From assembly GCF_019977735.1 (NCBI RefSeq), contig NZ_AP025018.1, positions 4,030,001-4,094,000 on the forward strand: a stretch of 64,000 nucleotides of DNA, read 5' to 3'. Below are positions 1 to 8,599 of this stretch, piece after piece. This stretch comes from Calothrix sp. PCC 7716 (lineage in GTDB: Bacteria; Cyanobacteriota; Cyanobacteriia; Cyanobacteriales; Nostocaceae). The position numbers were made by a program, and so were the translations under genes. Below the pieces are notes generated by a model. The model was not told the origin of the DNA, did no database searches, and saw only the letters and a program-made list of their open reading frames with translations. Position 1 is the first letter of the stretch. The number at the start of each line of letters is the position of its first letter.

Positions 1-1377
1 GCAGCGCAAACTTCTCTAACAATTCGCCATTTCCAACGCGCGGGTGTACCTTTACTATATATGGCGCCACAATTACAAAACAGCCAAAAAGTACCAGGTG
101 TTCTTATCGCTCATGGTTATGCTGGTTCCAAACAATTAATGCTGGGTTACGCTTACACGTTCGCACATGCTGGTTATGCTGTAATGTTATGGGATTTTGA
201 CAGCCATGCAGCAAATACGCAGCCATTACAACAAGATTCATTATCTTCAAATTTAAATGTTGCTTATACAGCATTAATTGAACAACCAGAAGTAGATAAA
301 TTACGTCTAGCAACTTTAGGTCATTCAATGGGAAGCGGCGCCGTAATGTCTGCTGCTATAGATAATGCTAGTAACTACGCTGCTACTATCGCCGTCTCAC
401 CCACAGGTGCCAGACCCACACCAAATGCTCCTCGTAATCTTCAACTGCAAGCGGGTAGTTGGGAAGGTAGATTTATTGCGAATGCACAAAGGTTATTGAT
501 TTCAGCAGGTGGAGAAAATCGGAATTTTGCAGATGGAAAAGCAAGGAATTTAATAATCATTCCCAATGCTGAACATATAACGATATTGTTTCGTACACGT
601 AGTCATGAAGCTGCGAAAAACTGGCTTGATGCGACTTTTGGTGTGCAGCGTCAAAGTAATTATATAGATAACCGTATTATTTGGTATTTTGTGCAGTTAG
701 TAGGTTGGTTAGTCGCACTCGGCACCATTACCCCAATTTTGAATATAAGCTTGAACGAGAAAAGCCCAAAAATACTTAATTGGGCAGGTTTATTGGCGGC
801 ACCGTTTTTTGCCAGCGGTGCTATGATGCTGTTTAATAACTTTGGTAATATCGACGGTTTGGGTGGAGTGTTGGTTGGTGGAGCAGTAAGTATTTGGTAT
901 GGTGTCGCTGGTATAACTTGGCTATTTATTATGGCACGTTTACCAAGACTGAGAATACAGGCATTTCTTGCTGGAATTGCTCTATTTGCCTTGCTATGGG
1001 TAGCTTTTGGCGCAATGGCACAAGTCGTTTGGTTAGAATGGTTGTTGGCGCCTGTTAGGTTAAAATTATTTCCCATTCTCGCAATTACTTGTTTTCCTTG
1101 GTTTTTAGCATCAGGAATAACGCAGCAACATCTCACGTTTGGAAAACGAGTTTTATGGTGGTTAGGACAAAGCATAGTGTTAATAGGTGGATTTATTTTG
1201 GTGCTTTATCTCTTGCCTCAACTTGGTTTTATTGCATTATTATTACCTGTTTTCCCTGTTTTGGTGGCTATCTTTTCTTTCACAGCTAGCGTACTAAACG
1301 AGCCTTGGAGTTATGCTATTGGTAATGCCTTGTTTTTTGGATGGGCACTTGCTGCGACTTTTCCTTTAGCGAGTTAA
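1..1377 (+). CDS. Alpha/beta hydrolase with C-terminal membrane domain (5' end outside window)
   Basis: The reading frame is open from base 1 through the ATG at 61 with no stop, so the true start lies left of the window and the ATG at 61 is internal. The N-terminal half is an alpha/beta hydrolase of the dienelactone-hydrolase type: an HGYAGSK oxyanion-loop region, the nucleophile elbow GHSMGSG (Ser in the middle) and a late NAEH that could supply the catalytic His. After about residue 200 the protein becomes hydrophobic, with roughly six to seven membrane segments to the end. A membrane-anchored esterase or peptidase-like hydrolase is the likely role; the substrate cannot be told. A 78-codon gene follows 42 bp downstream. 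Confidence 0.8.
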   Translation, partial: AAQTSLTIRHFQRAGVPLLYMAPQLQNSQKVPGVLIAHGYAGSKQLMLGYAYTFAHAGYAVMLWDFDSHAANTQPLQQDSLSSNLNVAYTALIEQPEVDKLRLATLGHSMGSGAVMSAAIDNASNYAATIAVSPTGARPTPNAPRNLQLQAGSWEGRFIANAQRLLISAGGENRNFADGKARNLIIIPNAEHITILFRTRSHEAAKNWLDATFGVQRQSNYIDNRIIWYFVQLVGWLVALGTITPILNISLNEKSPKILNWAGLLAAPFFASGAMMLFNNFGNIDGLGGVLVGGAVSIWYGVAGITWLFIMARLPRLRIQAFLAGIALFALLWVAFGAMAQVVWLEWLLAPVRLKLFPILAITCFPWFLASGITQQHLTFGKRVLWWLGQSIVLIGGFILVLYLLPQLGFIALLLPVFPVLVAIFSFTASVLNEPWSYAIGNALFFGWALAATFPLAS

Positions 1378-1419
1378 AGTATTATGTGCAGGTGTTAATT
1401 TATAAAGCTGGATTACAGA

Positions 1420-1656
1420 ATGATACCAGCAGATGGTCAAAATCTCCCTATTTGCGAAACCCAAGTGACACCAGAATGGTTGACTCCGGAGTCCATTCAG
1501 TACGTAGCTGAATGTATCAATGATTGCGAAAATGCCCAAATGCTAGCAGAATTAAGACATATTTTTCCACGGCAAGTTCTAACCGAGGCATCGCGATATG
1601 TCAAACCACACCAACGTCAAAATATACGACTGTGGCTTACAGAACTCAACAAGTAA
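1420..1656 (+). CDS. Small conserved-looking hypothetical protein (78 aa)
   Basis: Soluble 78-residue protein starting at ATG 1420. It has two Cys in the middle (ECINDCEN) and a basic C-terminal half predicted mostly helical. I do not recognise the family. It lies 42 bp after the hydrolase on the same strand and may be co-transcribed with it. A palindrome directly after its stop could end the transcript. That it is a real gene is supported by its position and its compact, well-formed sequence, not by any motif. Confidence 0.55.
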   Translation: MIPADGQNLPICETQVTPEWLTPESIQYVAECINDCENAQMLAELRHIFPRQVLTEASRYVKPHQRQNIRLWLTELNK

Positions 1657-1671
1657 AGAAACCGGGTTTCT
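1657..1671. repeat. Dispersed palindrome AGAAACCGGGTTTCT
   Basis: Perfect 15-base palindrome (one central base) immediately after the stop of the 78-aa gene. The same word, or its CCCGG version, occurs twice more near 46.0 kb, so it is a dispersed repeat. It may also act as a small terminator hairpin. Confidence 0.6.
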
Positions 1672-1921
1672 AAAATTTTGGCGGCATTCTTTTGTTTATT
1701 TTTGAAACTTGAAAAGTTGGAGCAGATTTTTAAGTTTTATATTATACAGTATAAATAAAATCAGGTAAATTTTCTTCGTATAAATACTTACATTAAAACT
1801 AGATTTTAGACTTTTGATTAATAAACACCTTCCATGAGTAAGACCCAAAAATCACGCACTAGATAGAGGCATCAGACACCTGTAATTATTTATTGTCGTC
1901 AATAATACTACTAACCGTTAC

Positions 1922-3139
1922 ATGAACAAGGCTACTATTACTACTCAACCACAACAAGATTTCGCTCTGACTCAATGGCAAAGCCCTACGATTACTCAAA
2001 CTCTCGCGCACGCTGTAGAAATTGCTGACTTTTGTGCAGCAAACGCAGCTAATGTAGATGTAAATGGCGCCTTTCCGCAACGCGAGTTTGAATTAATAGC
2101 GAATAAGGGTTTACTCGCAGCACCGTTGCAGCGAGAATTAGGAGGGTGGGGTGCTGGCTTTGATGCTTCTGTAACTCATGAAACATTAATGTTACTCAAG
2201 CATATTGGACGCGGTAATTTAGCAGTGGGTCGAGTTTACGAAGGACATGTTAATGCACTGCAATTAATTCAAACTTTGGGCAGTAATGAACAAATACAAA
2301 TGTATGCTTCAGATGCCCGCAATGGTAAAATATTTGGTGTATGGAACGCTGAAGCCAACGATGGTGTAAAAGTAATTCCCCTTGATAACGGTAAATATAG
2401 ACTATCCGGTTCTAAAACATTTTGCTCAGGCGCCGGTTTTGTAGAAAGACCATTTGTAAACGGCGCCTTACCAGATGGAACTTGGCAGATGTGTATTGTG
2501 CCAATGGAAGAAGTGGCCACTGTGAGCGACCCTAGTTGGTGGCAACCAAATGGAATGCGCGCGACTGCTAGTTATAAAATAGATTTTACTGGAGTTGAAT
2601 TAGAACAAAGTTCTTTAATTGCCAACCCAGGAGATTATTACCGTCAACCTTGGCTATCTGCGGGAGTTGTACGTTTTGCCGCTGTTCAACTAGGTGGCGC
2701 CGAAGCGTTGTTTAACCTAACGCGCGAATATCTTCAAAAATTGGACTATACAAACGACCCATACCAAAAAGAGCGTGTGGGTAAAATGGCAATGGCTATT
2801 GAAAGTGGTAACCTTTGGTTAAAAGGCGCCGCACAGGTAATAGAAAACTATGCTCCAATTTTTGGCGGTTATCCAACACAACCACATCCGAAAGTGGATC
2901 AGTTGGTCGCCTACGCCAACATGGTACGAAGTACAATTGAACAAATCTGTATTGATGTAATTCAGATGTGTACACGTTCGGTTGGTACTCGTGGTTTACT
3001 ACCACCGCATCAAATGGAACGGGTAATAAGAGATTTAACGCTGTACCTGCGTCAACCAGCATTTGATGCAGCAGTTTCCAGTGTTGGACAATACGTATTG
3101 AGTGATAATAATCCTGCCCATTCTTTGTGGTATGAATAA
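1922..3139 (+). CDS. Acyl-CoA dehydrogenase family protein
   Basis: 405 aa, close to the length of the acyl-CoA dehydrogenase family (FAD-dependent alpha,beta-desaturation of acyl thioesters). Visible family features are the helical N-terminal domain with GNLAVGRVYEGH, a central beta domain (FGVWNAE, GSKTFCSGA) and a C-terminal four-helix region (GVVRFAAVQLGGAEALF). It lacks the strongly conserved C-terminal segment of fatty-acid beta-oxidation enzymes, so a specialised substrate is likely. ATG 1922 is the first in-frame start. The PIG-L gene overlaps its last 8 bases, so the two are translationally coupled. Known: ACADs next to PIG-L and NodS-like genes recur in bacteria. Inferred: it acts on an acyl or aminoacyl group of the same product. 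Confidence 0.8.
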   Translation: MNKATITTQPQQDFALTQWQSPTITQTLAHAVEIADFCAANAANVDVNGAFPQREFELIANKGLLAAPLQRELGGWGAGFDASVTHETLMLLKHIGRGNLAVGRVYEGHVNALQLIQTLGSNEQIQMYASDARNGKIFGVWNAEANDGVKVIPLDNGKYRLSGSKTFCSGAGFVERPFVNGALPDGTWQMCIVPMEEVATVSDPSWWQPNGMRATASYKIDFTGVELEQSSLIANPGDYYRQPWLSAGVVRFAAVQLGGAEALFNLTREYLQKLDYTNDPYQKERVGKMAMAIESGNLWLKGAAQVIENYAPIFGGYPTQPHPKVDQLVAYANMVRSTIEQICIDVIQMCTRSVGTRGLLPPHQMERVIRDLTLYLRQPAFDAAVSSVGQYVLSDNNPAHSLWYE

Positions 3140-3866
3140 TCAGGTTCTCGAAATATCCCCGCTAGCAAATCCTTATGTCTTATCTATAAAGACAATAGAG
3201 GAAATAGCCGCAAGTCCAGCATTAATTGTTGCACCTCACCCTGACGATGAGACATTAGGTTGTGGAGGCGCCATTGCTTTATTACGTGCGCTAAATTACG
3301 ATGTGCGCGTATTAATAGTAAGCGATGGTACATTATCGCATCCTAATTCTAAAAAATATCCGGCGCCAGAACTTAAAGCATTGCGAGAAAGTGAAACACT
3401 TGCAGCTTTAAATTTGTTAGGAGTGGAAAAAAAATCTGTAACTTTCTTAGGCTTACAAGACGGTTTAGTATCAGAACAGTATAAAAATATAACTGATACA
3501 TGTCGTATGTATTTAGCGGGATTAAAACCGCAAATTATATTTTTACCGTGGCGCCAAGACCCTCATCCAGACCATCGCGCAACATGGAATTTAATTCATG
3601 ATGCAACTAATGTACTTAAAAAACCACGTATAATTGAATATCCTATCTGGGACTGGGATCCATCTCAACGCGGATTTATGGGTGAAGTACAGTGCTGGCG
3701 CCTGGATATAAGTAAAATGCTGACATTAAAAGAAAAAGCAATAACAGCTTACCGTTCTCAAACCACAAACCTAATAGACGACGACCCCGAAGCATTTATT
3801 CTCACACCCGAAATGCTCTCAAACTTCACCCACCCTTGGGAAATGTATATGGAAGTAAATAGTTAG
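3132..3866 (+). CDS. PIG-L family zinc-dependent N-deacetylase
   Basis: 244 aa from ATG 3132, which overlaps the stop of the acyl-CoA dehydrogenase; a GTG at 3102 would add 10 residues. The family motif APHPDDETLGCGG provides the zinc-binding His, Asp and catalytic Asp, and DPHPDHRATW supplies the second His. PIG-L/LmbE enzymes remove the acetyl group from N-acetylglucosamine-containing conjugates (GlcNAc-PI, mycothiol and bacillithiol precursors). No signal peptide is seen, so it is cytoplasmic. Overlap with the ACAD and proximity to a NodS-like methyltransferase suggest deacetylation followed by N-methylation of an amino sugar. The substrate is not known. Confidence 0.88.
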   Translation: MNNQVLEISPLANPYVLSIKTIEEIAASPALIVAPHPDDETLGCGGAIALLRALNYDVRVLIVSDGTLSHPNSKKYPAPELKALRESETLAALNLLGVEKKSVTFLGLQDGLVSEQYKNITDTCRMYLAGLKPQIIFLPWRQDPHPDHRATWNLIHDATNVLKKPRIIEYPIWDWDPSQRGFMGEVQCWRLDISKMLTLKEKAITAYRSQTTNLIDDDPEAFILTPEMLSNFTHPWEMYMEVNS

Positions 3867-3924
3867 CAACGGATATAACGGAGATAACGGATGATTTATC
3901 CGCTACATCCGTTCTATCCGTTGC
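3866..3924. terminator. Long imperfect hairpin after the PIG-L gene
   Basis: Starting at the last base of the PIG-L stop codon, arms of 25 nt beginning GCAACGGATA pair with a right arm ending TATCCGTTGC (about 21 of 25 positions complementary). There is no clear T-run after it, so it may be an RNA-stabilising or REP-like hairpin and not a classical terminator. Confidence 0.5.
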
Positions 3925-4330
3925 CAGTCTTACTTGTATTGACATAATCCTCAACTTGGTTTATATGTAGTGTATGTGGCTATAAGGTAAGTAAAATCCA
4001 TGCAAAAATTAGTTACGAGTGTAGTTTAAAAGTCATTTACTGCCAAAATCTATAACTTTCAGCTTGAAGAACAGTTGTTCCAGCTTGGCTTCAAAAATGG
4101 TTAAGAAGATTACCATTTAAAGCGATATGCATTAGTATCAAAACTCGCTCTGATTTATATCTCTATTATCTAACTAAGTTTTAGGCAGAAAGCTTAATAG
4201 TTCAAAAGTTCACTCAATGGTAATTACCTGTGTCTAATTTCTAGATGTGGATGTAGTTAAATAATTACTAAATTTTCGGGTGATAAAAAATACATCAAGA
4301 AAAGAACTTATTTATCTGAAAAATACGATT
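3925..4330. other. Gene-free stretch upstream of the Pro-rich protein gene
   Basis: AT-rich, with stops in all frames and no recognisable RNA gene. It probably holds the promoter of the downstream Pro-rich protein gene. I could not point to a convincing -10/-35 pair. Confidence 0.4.
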
Positions 4331-4708
4331 ATGACTTTTGTGAAAGCGATTACCGTGCAATCTTTAGTATTAGCTGTAGTATTTTTATCCTCAGCTAATA
4401 AAGTGAAATCACAGACTGTAACTCCTCCAGTAAATCTACCACCTATCAACCAACCACCTGTAAACCAACCACCCGTCAACCAACCACCCGTCAACCAACC
4501 ACCCGTCAACCAACCACCCGTCAACCAACCACCTGTAAACCAACCACCCGTCAACCAACCACCTGTAAACCAACCACCTGTAAACCAACCACCTATCGAC
4601 CAACCACCAACTAGAACGATTCCAGAATCTAACTTATCATTTGGAATTATGTTAGTTGCCGCTGTCAGTTTTGCAAAATTCATAAAGCGAAAAAAAAGAT
4701 TGTCGTAA
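4331..4708 (+). CDS. Pro-rich repeat protein with PEP-CTERM-like sorting signal
   Basis: 125 aa from ATG 4331, which places a signal peptide at the very N-terminus (hydrophobic run QSLVLAVVFLSSA); a GTG at 4280 would add 17 residues. The middle is twelve pentapeptide units of the form (V/I)(N/D)(Q/L)PP, nine of them exactly VNQPP. The C-terminus has the three-part PEP-CTERM design: an IPES motif, a hydrophobic helix (FGIMLVAAVSFA) and a basic tail (KRKKR). Known: such tails are processed by exosortase, which leaves the protein at or outside the outer envelope. Inferred: a short extended Pro-rich surface or exopolysaccharide-associated polypeptide. Lying between the PIG-L and NodS-like genes, it may share their role in surface glycoconjugates. 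Confidence 0.7.
   Translation: MTFVKAITVQSLVLAVVFLSSANKVKSQTVTPPVNLPPINQPPVNQPPVNQPPVNQPPVNQPPVNQPPVNQPPVNQPPVNQPPVNQPPIDQPPTRTIPESNLSFGIMLVAAVSFAKFIKRKKRLS
4426..4603 (+). repeat. 15-bp tandem coding repeat (VNQPP)
   Basis: Twelve in-frame 15-bp units encode the Pro-rich pentapeptides. Units differ mainly at synonymous sites (gta/gtc for Val), showing recent unit duplication with selection on the peptide. Confidence 0.85.
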
Positions 4709-5085
4709 GTTGCTAATAGGTTAGTTACTAGTTTTTTATCACCAAATAGTTCGGTGAATAGTTAATTCGGTAACGCTGCTGGAAGTATATTGATTTCGGT
4801 TTATCCTAACTGGATTGATAATTTTACTTACCCAATATCTGAATCTGTTCTTGAACTAGCAACTACAAAAAGAATTTAGTAGAATATTAGGTGTTTGAGT
4901 TACTTTGTTCTCTAGGCGAAAGAAAAGCTAATTCAGGGTCAGTAATTATGTCTAATTAAACAGGAATAAATGCCTCAAATTTTGTTTGAAACAACCCAAA
5001 ATTGCTAATCAAGCAGCAACTAATATACAGTTTGCTGTTTTTTAGTCGGATAAACTTCGGCGCCAAACTTTTCAAACATCCTCTT
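4709..5085. other. Gene-free stretch
   Basis: AT-rich with no coding frame or RNA gene recognised. The open frame running up to the HAD gene from a TTG at 5002 is best read as leader: the HAD motif begins directly after ATG 5086. Confidence 0.4.
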
Positions 5086-6327
5086 ATGAAACTAGTAATA
5101 TTGGATATTGATGGAACGTTGACCAAAACCAACGATGTAGACACAGAGTGCTTCGTCCAAGCTTTTAACGATGTATTTGGAATTACACAAATAAATACAG
5201 ACTGGAGTACGTATGGACACACTACAGACTCTGGTATCACCTTGCAAATATTCCATGAACAATTTGATAGGGCGCCATCTCAAGAAGAGTTATCAATGCT
5301 TCAAGATTGTTTTGTTGAATTATTAAACCAACGTTATTCAACAAATTCAGATATGTTTGCAGAGATACCTGGTGCATCTGTAATATTACATAAAATATCT
5401 TTATTGCCAGATTGGAAAATAGCACTTGCAACAGGAGGATGGCGCCTCAGTGCTTTAATGAAGCTACAAGCAGCAGGTTTAGACGTTACAAAATTTCCAA
5501 TTGCGACTGCTGACGATAGTTACTCGCGCGAAGTAATTGTCACAACAGCAATAGAAAGAGCAAAACAAGCATATAATCAACAAGAATTCGAGAAAATCGT
5601 TTGTGTCGGTGATGGTATTTGGGATGTACTCACAGCTATACAACTACAATTACCTTTTGTAGGCGCCACAGATTTTTTAGATATTGAATCATTCTTTGAA
5701 GCCTTAAATACAGCTACTATTCCCAAACCCCATAAACCTGAACAAGTACAAAAAAATTCCCTGCCACCAAGTTATTTTGAAACTTTATATACTACTAATC
5801 CTGACCCTTGGAAGTTTGAAACAAGTGAATACGAAGCTAAAAAATATACAAACACTATTAACGCCCTACCTAAACCTCGTTATCGTTCAGCATTAGAAAT
5901 AGGTGGTTCTATTGGAATATTAACAGAGAAACTGGCGCCTTACTGTGATTCATTACTATCAGTAGAAGTATCAAAAATAGCACAAGAACAAGCACGTACA
6001 CGCTGTAAAAAACTACCCCAAGTCCGTTTTGAACTCATGCGGATACCAGAACAGTTCCCTCAAGAAACCTTTGATTTAGTTTTAATCTCAGAAGTCGGTT
6101 ACTACTGGTGTCGCGAAGATTTACAAAAAGCACAAACAGCAATTTTAGAAAATCTTACTAAAGGAGGACATTTACTCCTGGTACACTGGACAGAATACGC
6201 GCGTGACTATCCTTTAAATGGTAATGAAGTTCATGACTCATTTTTAGAATTGGCGCCAACCCAATTAAAACACCTTAAAAGTCAACGCGAAGAACAATAT
6301 CGGCTAGATTTATTTGAACGAGTATAG
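5086..6327 (+). CDS. Fusion: HAD-type phosphatase + NodS-like SAM-dependent methyltransferase
   Basis: 413 aa. ATG 5086 is chosen because HAD motif I (LDIDGTLT) follows within five residues. Residues 1 to about 215 form a haloacid-dehalogenase phosphatase: motif I, the LATGGW motif II and GDGIWD motif IV. From about residue 225 a NodS-type methyltransferase begins, with the family entry region NPDPWKFETSEYEAKKY, the SAM motif LEIGGSIG and FDLVLISEVGYYW. Known: NodS N-methylates the free amine left by NodB deacetylation in Nod-factor synthesis. Inferred: here the PIG-L enzyme could expose the amine, this protein methylate it, and the HAD half remove a phosphate. The gene ends with its own stop and is followed by a minus-strand kinase gene. 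The fusion is unusual to me. Confidence 0.8.
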   Translation: MKLVILDIDGTLTKTNDVDTECFVQAFNDVFGITQINTDWSTYGHTTDSGITLQIFHEQFDRAPSQEELSMLQDCFVELLNQRYSTNSDMFAEIPGASVILHKISLLPDWKIALATGGWRLSALMKLQAAGLDVTKFPIATADDSYSREVIVTTAIERAKQAYNQQEFEKIVCVGDGIWDVLTAIQLQLPFVGATDFLDIESFFEALNTATIPKPHKPEQVQKNSLPPSYFETLYTTNPDPWKFETSEYEAKKYTNTINALPKPRYRSALEIGGSIGILTEKLAPYCDSLLSVEVSKIAQEQARTRCKKLPQVRFELMRIPEQFPQETFDLVLISEVGYYWCREDLQKAQTAILENLTKGGHLLLVHWTEYARDYPLNGNEVHDSFLELAPTQLKHLKSQREEQYRLDLFERV

Positions 6328-6418
6328 CGTTTCGTAGGTTGGGGAGACACTTTGCGTTTACGTAGTATGCCGGAGGCACAACCCAACATAAATATTTATT
6401 GTTATATTGAGATTAATT

Positions 6419-8185
6419 TTATTTAATTCTTATAAATCTCCACTTCTGTGTTTGATTATCCCAGGATAATGTGTAGTTTAAAGAAATACGCATAGTGTTA
6501 CCTGCCTTCATATTATAAGCAACACGAGTATTCACTACAGTATTATTAGAATTGGTTTCTATTACGTCTACCTGCTGCACATCAATTGATTTAACTGTTT
6601 TCCACCAATCTGCAAAGGATGCATATCCGTTTGGGTGTACTTTTGTATCTTCCTGCAATGCTTTAGGTAATCTATCCCATGCATATTGATAGTTACCGCT
6701 GTTAATATCATTATAGTAATTCACTACTTCGGTTTGTGGAGATGGTAAAGAAGTATTGGGAGTTGTTTGATTGTTACCCAACTTGGTTTCCTGCTGTACA
6801 GAATTTGGTAGGGGTGATGGTGTTATTGCTGTTTTATTAGTCGTAATGTTTTGATTCGCTTGAGTTTGCTCAGGATAATTTGGTATGGGTGATGGTGTTA
6901 TTGCTGTTTTATTAGTCGTAATGTTTTGATTCGCTTGAGTTTGCTCAGGATAATTTGGTACGGGTGATGGTGTTATTGCTGTTTTATTAGTCGTAATGTT
7001 TTGATTCGCTTGAGTTTGCTCAGGATAATTTGGTAGGGGTGATGATGCTATTACTGTTTGATTAGTCGTAGTGCTTTGATTCGCTTGAGTTTGCTCAGTA
7101 GTTTTTGGAGTGTTTAATGCTGGTAATTGGGTATTTTGAGAGGGTTGAGCGTTTTTTGTTGAATCTAATTCGCTTGGTGATTGTTGTACTACTGTTTGTG
7201 AGGTTTTTGTTAGCATCATGCTGGCAATGACAGAAGTACTAACTAAGGCGCCTGCACTCAAGATACCTATAATAATAGGATTGATTTCCTTTGATTTATT
7301 GACAGAAGCATAAATAGGATTCGGTTGAACTACTGCTGTTTTTGCTACTGTTTGCTCAGGTAAGTGTACGTAACCATTCTGTAATGCATCAAGCATTTCT
7401 TTTGCAGTAGCAAAGCGTTCCCGTGGATGATAATATATTGCTTTATCAATTACTGATTTAAGTGTAGGGCTAACATTCAAAGCATGATGATGCCAAATAA
7501 TTTCGCCTGTGCGAGAATCTGTTTCTAATTCTTCTGGGTATTTACCAGTTAGCAAATAAATTACAGAAATACCTAAACTATATAAATCACTAGAAAAAAC
7601 TGGTCTACCCATTGCCTGTTCACTTGGCATATATCCAGGTGTACCAATCACTATTGTACTTGTTGGATTACCTTGAGAATTAACTGCTGTTCCCATGACT
7701 TCCCTTACCGCACCAAAATCAATCAGCACTGGTAAACCATCTTGATAGCGCAAAATAATATTATCAGGTTTAATATCTCGGTGAATAATTCGCCTTGAAT
7801 GAATATAATCAAGTAATTGCAATAAGCTTACTAATATTTCTCTAACAATACTTTCACTTATAGTTCCTTGTTTTGATACTTTAGTCGCTAGAGTGTCGCC
7901 ATCAATATATTCTTGAACTAAATAAAATAAGCCATTCGATTCAAAGTAAGCATATAAATTCGGAATTTGATTGTGCTTACCACCTAGCTCCTCTAATATT
8001 GCTGCTTCACGTTGAAAGCGCTCTTGAACTAGCTGATAAATTTGAGGATTATTTTGAATTAATTTTAATTGTTTAATTACGCAAGAGCGATTTGAAGGCA
8101 TTTGAATATCTTCGGCTAAGAAAGTTTCACCAAATCCCCCAGCTGCTAATGTTTTTTTGATTTGATAGCGATTGTTAAGTAACAT
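6419..8185 (-). CDS. Serine/threonine protein kinase with membrane anchor and sensor-like C-terminus
   Basis: 588 aa. Residues about 1-270 are a Hanks-type kinase: a glycine loop (AAGGFGETF), HRDIKPDN catalytic loop, DFGAV metal-binding motif and GTPGYMPSEQ activation segment. A single transmembrane helix (about 303-325) follows. Next comes a Ser/Thr/Asn/Pro-rich linker with near-identical 25-residue repeats, then a C-terminal domain of about 100 residues (VVNYYNDINSGNYQYAW) resembling NTF2/SnoaL-like folds seen at the ends of bacterial kinases. The kinase faces the cytoplasm and the C-terminal domain the periplasm. The upstream neighbour is divergent. Confidence 0.88.
   Translation of the reverse strand: MLLNNRYQIKKTLAAGGFGETFLAEDIQMPSNRSCVIKQLKLIQNNPQIYQLVQERFQREAAILEELGGKHNQIPNLYAYFESNGLFYLVQEYIDGDTLATKVSKQGTISESIVREILVSLLQLLDYIHSRRIIHRDIKPDNIILRYQDGLPVLIDFGAVREVMGTAVNSQGNPTSTIVIGTPGYMPSEQAMGRPVFSSDLYSLGISVIYLLTGKYPEELETDSRTGEIIWHHHALNVSPTLKSVIDKAIYYHPRERFATAKEMLDALQNGYVHLPEQTVAKTAVVQPNPIYASVNKSKEINPIIIGILSAGALVSTSVIASMMLTKTSQTVVQQSPSELDSTKNAQPSQNTQLPALNTPKTTEQTQANQSTTTNQTVIASSPLPNYPEQTQANQNITTNKTAITPSPVPNYPEQTQANQNITTNKTAITPSPIPNYPEQTQANQNITTNKTAITPSPLPNSVQQETKLGNNQTTPNTSLPSPQTEVVNYYNDINSGNYQYAWDRLPKALQEDTKVHPNGYASFADWWKTVKSIDVQQVDVIETNSNNTVVNTRVAYNMKAGNTMRISLNYTLSWDNQTQKWRFIRIK
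6826..7090 (-). repeat. 75-bp tandem coding repeats in the kinase linker
   Basis: Three almost identical 75-bp units plus a diverged fourth. For example, the word tcgtaatg recurs at 6841, 6916 and 6991. They encode 25-residue units of NYPEQTQANQ type. They are coding, so not a CRISPR. Confidence 0.85.
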
Positions 8186-8599
8186 ATTGTCTAAATTTTT
8201 AGTTGTAATACTCGTATACTCCCTTCCTGGTAAAAGATTACCTATAAATTCTTCTTCCTTCGCGCACTTTGGGTACGAGTGCGGTTCGTTCCGAATTGGT
8301 ATTCTTTGAGCGTAAAGGGAGTAGTTACATTTAATTACTATATAGCATTTCCCGCTTTGATGAAGTACACAAAGGCGGGCAAGGATACCCGCTCCACTCA
8401 GTAATCCTTTATGGCGAGTGTAGTGTTACGCTCGCTTTTAACTCAGAAATTAGGTTCTTATTTATACTGTTGACCTTGTGCGCTTTGCCGTTATTTGCAA
8501 GAATAATAGTAATATTTCCGTAAAACCCTCAAGCAACAGTGAAGTTATTTACTCTAAAATGCATTAGGGCAGGAAGGCGTTTGTGAATATTTAGACTCG
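8186..8599. other. Gene-free divergent intergenic region
   Basis: Separates the minus-strand kinase from the plus-strand peptidoglycan-binding gene, so it should hold both promoters. It includes a GC-richer patch near 8260-8450 that looks like remnants of dispersed repeats. No RNA gene was recognised. Confidence 0.4.

Noticed and set aside
4312-4683. Minus-strand ORF rich in WFTGGW repeats opposite the Pro-rich gene
   Set aside because: It is the antisense reading of the VNQPP repeat; the plus strand has a signal peptide and a PEP-CTERM-like tail.
6826-7090. Regular 75-bp repeats as a possible CRISPR array
   Set aside because: The units are contiguous, in frame and encode a kinase linker; no unique spacers.
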